Source of the DNA: an uncultured Hungatella sp.
Lineage (GTDB): Bacteria > Bacillota > Clostridia > Lachnospirales > Lachnospiraceae
NCBI GenBank assembly: GCA_910588505.1
Contig: CAJUPQ010000006.1
Coordinates: forward strand, 9,054-73,053
Length of the DNA: 64,000 nt
Direction: 5' to 3'
How positions within the stretch are numbered: position 1 is the first letter of the stretch; each line of letters begins with the position of its first letter. The notes beneath the pieces were generated by a model. That model did no database searches. It saw only the letters and a program-made list of their open reading frames with translations, and was not told where the DNA came from. Below, one piece after another: positions 59,849 to 64,000 of this stretch. The position numbers and the translations under genes were made by a program.

Positions 59849-60244
59849 ATGAATATCGGTTTAATTGCCCATGATTCAAAGAAAAAACTGATGCAGAATT
59901 TCTGCATCGCGTACAGGGGGATCTTAAGCAAACATTCCCTGTACGCCACCGGGACCACAGGCCGCCTGATCGAGGAGATGACCAACTTAAATGTCCACAA
60001 GTATTTGGCTGGCCATCTGGGGGGAGGCCAGCAGCTCTGTACGGATATTGAGCAGAATCAGCTGGATCTGGTGATCTTTATGCGGGAGCCGGATATGCCA
60101 AAGAGGGTGGACCCGGCCAGCAGTCCTATTGTCCGGGTGTGCGACATGCACAACATCCCCCTGGCCACCAACGTGGCCACGGCGGAGCTTCTTGTGAAGG
60201 CTCTGGAGCGGGGAGACCTTGAGTGGCGGGAGATGTACAAGTGA
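59849..60244 (+). CDS. mgsA: Methylglyoxal synthase-like protein with replaced catalytic residues
   Basis: A 131 aa protein aligning end to end with methylglyoxal synthase (dihydroxyacetone phosphate to methylglyoxal), including IAHDSKKK, LYATGTTGRLIEE and CDMHNIPLATNVATAE. Compared with E. coli MgsA (numbering from memory), Asp71 of GGDQQ is Gly60 in GGGQQ, Asp91 is Glu80 (REPD for WDPL), His98 is Val87 and Asp101 is Ala90. The fold is kept but the known catalytic set is lost, so synthase activity is doubtful. GGGAGAAGG lies upstream of the ATG. It is 27 bp after rodA and overlaps the next gene by 1 bp. Confidence 0.85.
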   Translation: MNIGLIAHDSKKKLMQNFCIAYRGILSKHSLYATGTTGRLIEEMTNLNVHKYLAGHLGGGQQLCTDIEQNQLDLVIFMREPDMPKRVDPASSPIVRVCDMHNIPLATNVATAELLVKALERGDLEWREMYK

Positions 60245-61257
60245 TGAGGCGAAAGAAAAACCTTAGGGCCGCAAAAGCCGGGGTCTGCCTGTCCGTCCTT
60301 GGGGTGTGGGCGGCGGCGTCCCTTTACGGATGCGGCTTTGGGGAGACGTCAAGCTTGGAAAAACCCTACTCCTTTGAGGAGCGGCCCTTTGTCACGGAAG
60401 AACTTGCCCAGGACGGGGAGACGCTTACAGTGCCTCTGTTTGCCCGGGATCTGTGCGTGGTGGCGGACGAGGCTGCGTTTGACGGGGAGGAGGTGGACTC
60501 GGAGGCAGGCGTTTTGTTTTCTCTGTCCGACGGGGAGGTGCTCTACAGCAAGAACGCCTTTGAGCGGCTCTATCCGGCCAGCACCACCAAGATCATGACA
60601 GCCCTCCTTGCGGTCAAGTACGGTAATCTGGAGGATATGGTGACAGTGACCGAGGACGCGGTGATCACGGAGGCAGGGGCTACTTTGGCGGACCTAAAGC
60701 CGGGAGATACCCTGACTATGGAGCAGCTTCTCTACGGTCTTATGCTGCCCTCCGGCAATGACGCCGGGGCGGCTATCGCGGTCCACATGTCTCAGAGCAT
60801 TGAAAACTTTGCCGCGCTGATGAACGAGGAGGCGGCAAGACTGGGGGCCACAGGGACCCATTTTGTCAATCCTCACGGGCTCCACGACGAGAACCACTAC
60901 ACCACGGCCTATGATCTGTATCTGATCTTTAACGAGGCCTTAAAATATCCCAAGTTCCGGGAAGTGACGAAAACCGTGGCCTATACGGCCAACTACAAGG
61001 ACAAGGACGGCGGGGACGTGTCAAAGGTGTGGGAGGGCGGCAACTGGTATCTGACGGGTAAGCGGCAGGCCCCAGAGGGCGTCACCGTGTTCTCGGGCAA
61101 GACCGGCACCACCCAGGCCGCGGGCTGCTGTCTGGTCATGGCGTCCAGGAATGGGGGAGAGAGCGGCGATGAGTATGTATCCATTGTGATGAAGGCAAAG
61201 AACAGGGATAACCTGTACGAGAACATGACAAATATAATTTCTAAAATTGTCAATTAA
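60244..61257 (+). CDS. D-alanyl-D-alanine carboxypeptidase (DacF/PBP5-type), probable lipoprotein
   Basis: A 337 aa S11-family enzyme that trims the terminal D-Ala of peptidoglycan stem peptides. Active-site motifs are S113-TTK (YPASTTKIM), SGN at about 170 (PSGNDAG) and KTG at about 286 (SGKTGTT). The N-terminal signal AAASLYGC suggests lipid attachment at Cys30. The C-terminal domain of E. coli PBP5 is missing. The ATG overlaps the mgsA stop (TGATG). It is the last gene of the mre-min cluster. Confidence 0.9.
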   Translation: MRRKKNLRAAKAGVCLSVLGVWAAASLYGCGFGETSSLEKPYSFEERPFVTEELAQDGETLTVPLFARDLCVVADEAAFDGEEVDSEAGVLFSLSDGEVLYSKNAFERLYPASTTKIMTALLAVKYGNLEDMVTVTEDAVITEAGATLADLKPGDTLTMEQLLYGLMLPSGNDAGAAIAVHMSQSIENFAALMNEEAARLGATGTHFVNPHGLHDENHYTTAYDLYLIFNEALKYPKFREVTKTVAYTANYKDKDGGDVSKVWEGGNWYLTGKRQAPEGVTVFSGKTGTTQAAGCCLVMASRNGGESGDEYVSIVMKAKNRDNLYENMTNIISKIVN

Positions 61258-61261
61258 GTCA

Positions 61262-61290
61262 TTGCCTTTTATCCCTATTTATACTATAAT
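61262..61290 (+). promoter_or_regulatory. Promoter of the small P-loop gene
   Basis: TTGCCT and TATAAT are separated by 17 bp, 58 bp before the ATG. Confidence 0.8.
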
Positions 61291-61348
61291 TAAGAAGAAA
61301 TCTATCATCTTTTTATACAAAATCAATAAACCCAAGGAGGACACGACT

Positions 61349-61768
61349 ATGGTTCAGATTATAGCTGGAAATAAGGGAAAGGGAAAGACCAAACATCTTT
61401 TGGACAAGGCCAACGGAGCCATTAAGGAGGCCAACGGGTCTATCGTTTACCTGGATAAAAGTTCCAAGCACATGTATGAGTTGAGTAACAAGATCCGTCT
61501 GATCAATGTAAAGGGGTTCGATATCGCTGACTGTTCCGGTTTTATGGGATTTATCCGCGGGATCATTTCCCAGGATCACGATCTGGAGTTGATGTTTTTG
61601 GACAGCTTTTTGAAGCTGGCATGCCTGGAGGGAGAGGACATCTCCCAGGCGGTTGAGGAGTTGGAGAAGATTAGTGAGAAGTTCCACGTAGATTTCGTGC
61701 TGAGCGTGTCCCTGGATGTGGACGAATTACCGGAGAATGCAAAAAAGGATGTTATCATCTCTTTATGA
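61349..61768 (+). CDS. Small P-loop protein of unknown function
   Basis: A 139 aa protein. The N-terminal Walker A is IIAGNKGKGKTKHLLDKAN (about 4-22). A Walker-B-like acidic stretch, LMFLDSFLKLACLE, lies near residue 85, and DFVLSVSLDVDELPE near 120. Databases often call such proteins twitching-motility or ATP-binding proteins. No pilus genes are present, so I do not assign a role. AAGGAGG lies 8 bp before the ATG at 61349. An in-frame ATG at 61247 would overlap the previous gene and the promoter. It is monocistronic, with its own promoter and terminator. Confidence 0.85.
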   Translation: MVQIIAGNKGKGKTKHLLDKANGAIKEANGSIVYLDKSSKHMYELSNKIRLINVKGFDIADCSGFMGFIRGIISQDHDLELMFLDSFLKLACLEGEDISQAVEELEKISEKFHVDFVLSVSLDVDELPENAKKDVIISL

Positions 61769-61806
61769 TCATATATCATCGGATGACTGTATTGTACATA
61801 AGAGTG

Positions 61807-61833
61807 GGGTCTGCTTTGAGGCAGGCCCTTTTT
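61807..61833 (+). terminator. Terminator after the P-loop gene
   Basis: GGGTCTGC and GCAGGCCC pair (one G-U) around TTTGAG, with five T after. It lies 38 bp after the stop. Confidence 0.85.
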
Positions 61834-61958
61834 ATAGAGAGATGGACTTGAACTTTTTCCCATTCACGTTTATAATAGGGAGAACGCCGACATGATTCTT
61901 TGAGTTGACATAATTATTTTATGTTAATTTCATAGACGCAAAGAAGGAGGTGATCGCT

Positions 61959-63371
61959 GTGGCGAAGAAAAAGGGCAGCAACGTCATTAATTACAATCAC
62001 AGGAAAGCTTCCATGAATTTTAATATCGGGATGCTGATCTTTGCCATGATCTTTATCTACCTTGTGTTTACGGTGTACTCCTACATGACAAAGGAGAAGA
62101 TACAGTTTTACGAGGTGACCGACGGGTCCATTGTGGATGACAAGAGCTACACCGGCATCATCCTTCGCCAGGAAACCACCCAGTACGCGGACAGCGCGGG
62201 GGCTATTAATTACTATGTGCGGGAGGGGAAGCGGGCTTCCGTGGGCACCAGCATCTATTCCATTGATGAGCGGGGAACCGTGTCAGCTCTTATGGAGGAG
62301 CAGAATCAGGGGGCCGGGGCTTTGACGGACCGGGATATCGCGGATCTTAAGAAGCAGCTGAACACCTACGTCCTGTCTTATTCTGATGAGAGTTTTGACG
62401 ATGTTTACAATACCAGGTATGCTCTGGAGGCCATGGCTCTGGAGTACGTGAATTTTAATACCCTGGACACCCAGGGGGAGATGGCGGCCCAGATGGGCAA
62501 TGATTTCAGGCAGATCACGGCCCCGGTCAGCGGGGTTGTGTCCTATGGCATTGACAATTTCGAGACCCTGGCCCCGGCACAGATCAGCGAGGCGGTCTTT
62601 GACCGGAGCCAGTACACAAAGGCCATCACCAGGGCCGGACAGTGGGTGGAGCCGGGGACGCCCATCTATAAAGTGATCACGGATGATTGCTGGTCCGTGG
62701 TCTTTCCGGTGACGGAGGAGGATGGGGTGGCTTTCAGCTCCCAGGGCACGTTAAAGGTCTCGTTTCCGGCCCAGAACCTGACTACAAACGGCGCGTTTTC
62801 TCTGATCACTGGCAGCGACGGCAAGGCCTATGGGAAGCTGGATTTTAACAAGTATATGGTCCAGTTCGTGTCGGACCGGTACGTGGATTTTGAGATCCTT
62901 ACCAGCGTCACCGAGGGACTTAAGATCCCTATAAGCTCTGTGACCACCAAGAATTTTTATCTGATCCCTGTGGATTTTCTCACAAAGGGAGGGGATGGGT
63001 TAGAGGACGGGTTTAACAAGGAGGTGTACTCCGAGGCGGGGACTTCCGTGGAGTTTGTGCCTGTGCCCATCTATTTTGGCAATGAGGAGTACTACTATAT
63101 TGACTGTGACAAGGAAGATTCTATCCGGGCAGGGGATTACCTGGTGCGGCCTGACTCCCAGGAGCGGTTTCAGGTGGGCATCACGGCTTCCCTCCAGGGA
63201 GTTTACAATATAAATAAGGGCTATACCGTATTCAGGCAGGTCGAGGTGCTGGCCCAGAGCGATGAATTTTATACCATCCGCAAAAATATGAGCTACGGGC
63301 TCAGCGTTTATGACCATATCGTGCTAAACGCGTCGATGATCGAGGCTGAGGGCACGCTAATCTATCAGTGA
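61959..63371 (+). CDS. HlyD-like periplasmic-adaptor-type membrane protein
   Basis: A 470 aa protein with one N-terminal membrane helix (about 24-43, MLIFAMIFIYLVFTVYSYM) and a large external region. FYEVTDGSIVDDKSYTGIIL and QITAPVSGVVSYGIDNFE are barrel-sandwich hybrid/lipoyl-like halves as in HlyD adaptors, but the ~70-residue helical part between them is short. GTG at 61959 has AGGAGG 8 bp upstream; GTG at 61950 abuts it. No transporter partner is adjacent. The yggS gene follows 14 bp later, a neighbourhood usually continuing to sepF and ylmG, so a role in division or envelope is possible. Confidence 0.82.
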   Translation: MAKKKGSNVINYNHRKASMNFNIGMLIFAMIFIYLVFTVYSYMTKEKIQFYEVTDGSIVDDKSYTGIILRQETTQYADSAGAINYYVREGKRASVGTSIYSIDERGTVSALMEEQNQGAGALTDRDIADLKKQLNTYVLSYSDESFDDVYNTRYALEAMALEYVNFNTLDTQGEMAAQMGNDFRQITAPVSGVVSYGIDNFETLAPAQISEAVFDRSQYTKAITRAGQWVEPGTPIYKVITDDCWSVVFPVTEEDGVAFSSQGTLKVSFPAQNLTTNGAFSLITGSDGKAYGKLDFNKYMVQFVSDRYVDFEILTSVTEGLKIPISSVTTKNFYLIPVDFLTKGGDGLEDGFNKEVYSEAGTSVEFVPVPIYFGNEEYYYIDCDKEDSIRAGDYLVRPDSQERFQVGITASLQGVYNINKGYTVFRQVEVLAQSDEFYTIRKNMSYGLSVYDHIVLNASMIEAEGTLIYQ

Positions 63372-63385
63372 GAAAGGTGGTTTGT

Positions 63386-64000
63386 ATGGGTGATATTCAG
63401 AGAAATTTACATAGGATCCAGAGGGAGATCGGACAGGCCTGTCAGAGGGCGGGAAGGGCTGAGGGGGAGGTGACCCTTATCGCGGTCAGCAAGACAAAGC
63501 CAATCGAGCTTTTGCGGGAAGCTTACGACGGCGGAACCAGGGAGTTTGGGGAGAACCGGGTGCAGGAGCTTCTCTCAAAGATTCCTCTGATGCCTTCGGA
63601 CGTAAGGTGGCATCTCATCGGCCACCTCCAGACCAACAAGGTGCGGCAGGTCATAGGAAAGACATGCCTGATCCACTCCGTGGACTCCCTGAAGCTGGCC
63701 GGGGAGATCGAGAAGGAGTCCAAACGGCAGGACGTGGTGACAGATATCCTGCTGGAGGTAAATGTGGCAAGGGAGGAGAGCAAGTTCGGATTTTTGCTGG
63801 AAGAGGTGGAGGAAGCCCTTAAGACCATAGGGGGATTTCCCCATGTCAGGGTCCGCGGGCTCATGACCGTAGCTCCTTTTGTAGAGGATGCCGAGAAAAA
63901 TCGCGCTGTTTTTAGAAAATTATATGATTTTTATGTTGACATGAAACCTGAATTTTGCAAGGGATTGTGTAAAAAATGCCCTGAAAACCGCATGAATAGC
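63386..64000 (+). pseudogene. yggS: YggS-family PLP-binding protein, interrupted near its 3' end
   Basis: The first ~190 codons encode the YggS/PROSC fold that maintains PLP homeostasis: LIAVSKTKPIELLREAYDGG with the PLP Lys, FGENRVQELLSK, WHLIGHLQTNKVRQVIGK, INVAREESKFGF-like NVAREESKFGF and VRGLMTVAPF. After LYDFYVDMK the sequence becomes PEFCKGLCKKCPENRMNS. The expected MSMGMS and VRVGTAIFG region is not reached, and the DNA from 63961 resembles an insertion-sequence end. The frame is still open at the window edge. AAAGGTGG lies 6 bp before the ATG. If the break is real, only the fused fragment is made. Confidence 0.65.
63961..64000. mobile_element. Possible left end of an IS256-family insertion sequence
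   Basis: GGGATTGTGTAAAAAATGCC at 63961 resembles the G-rich start plus TGTGTAAA core common at IS256-family ends. It begins exactly where yggS stops resembling its family. The transposase, the other end and the target duplication would lie outside the window. Confidence 0.4.

Overview
This 64 kb window is chromosomal DNA from a member of the Clostridia, most likely Lachnospiraceae (Clostridium cluster XIVa, Enterocloster/Lachnoclostridium-like). The basis is gene content and sequence style: AddA, RqcH, QueH, short-form HisG with HisZ, a radC-mreCD-PBP2-minCDE-rodA-mgsA cluster, miaB-mutS-mutL-miaA, strong AGGAGG ribosome sites, TTGACA/TATAAT promoters and moderately GC-rich codons. The genus is an inference. 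No rRNA, tRNA, CRISPR array, prophage or complete transposase gene was found.

Layout. 0-3.5 kb: 3' end of addA, serS and a coiled-coil protein. 3.6-7.6 kb: a LytTR/GHKL two-component pair converging on rqcH. 8.3-9.4 kb: queH and an HPr gene. 9.5-15.9 kb: a tightly overlapping hisZ-hisG-hisD-hisB unit that continues into an acetyltransferase and a zinc-ribbon/LRR membrane protein. 16-17.5 kb: a cytoplasmic-type pectinesterase and a coiled-coil gene broken by a tiny palindromic insertion. 18-22.2 kb: a parE/parC-type topoisomerase pair. 22.2-29.4 kb: deoD, a TatD-like hydrolase, asd, galM, topB and a left-handed beta-helix protein. 29.7-32.6 kb: upp, a lipoprotein and an MFS transporter. 33-38 kb: YbaK-like deacylase, dus, hisA, a HisF-like/HisI/HisE fusion and pepT. 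38-39.6 kb: a decayed gene, a ThyX-like gene and a MITE. 39.7-51.6 kb: miaB, mutS, mutL, a clostripain-like protease, a PAT acetyltransferase, miaA and a PLP lyase. 51.9-61.3 kb: radC, mreC, mreD, PBP2, minC, minD, minE, rodA, mgsA-like and a D,D-carboxypeptidase, i.e. an elongation and division-site module. 61.3-64 kb: a P-loop protein, an HlyD-like adaptor and yggS, whose 3' part appears to be interrupted by an IS256-like end.

How the genes work together. The 9.5-13.3 kb and 34.6-36.7 kb blocks together supply HisZ, G, D, B, A, I and E; hisC, hisH and a canonical hisF are not in the window. MiaA and MiaB act successively on A37 of tRNA, next to mismatch repair. RodA and PBP2 form the elongasome polymerase/transpeptidase pair, MreC/MreD anchor it and MinCDE places the septum.

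The most unusual feature is the intergenic space. A family of short non-coding repeats with the terminus TTGAGTGAGCAAAG occurs about seven times, twice with perfect terminal inverted repeats, and two unrelated palindromic elements sit at CTAG sites. One of these has inserted exactly into a gene whose ancestral reading frame can be rebuilt. Several enzymes also have altered catalytic residues (MgsA-like, HisF-like domain, TatD-like).
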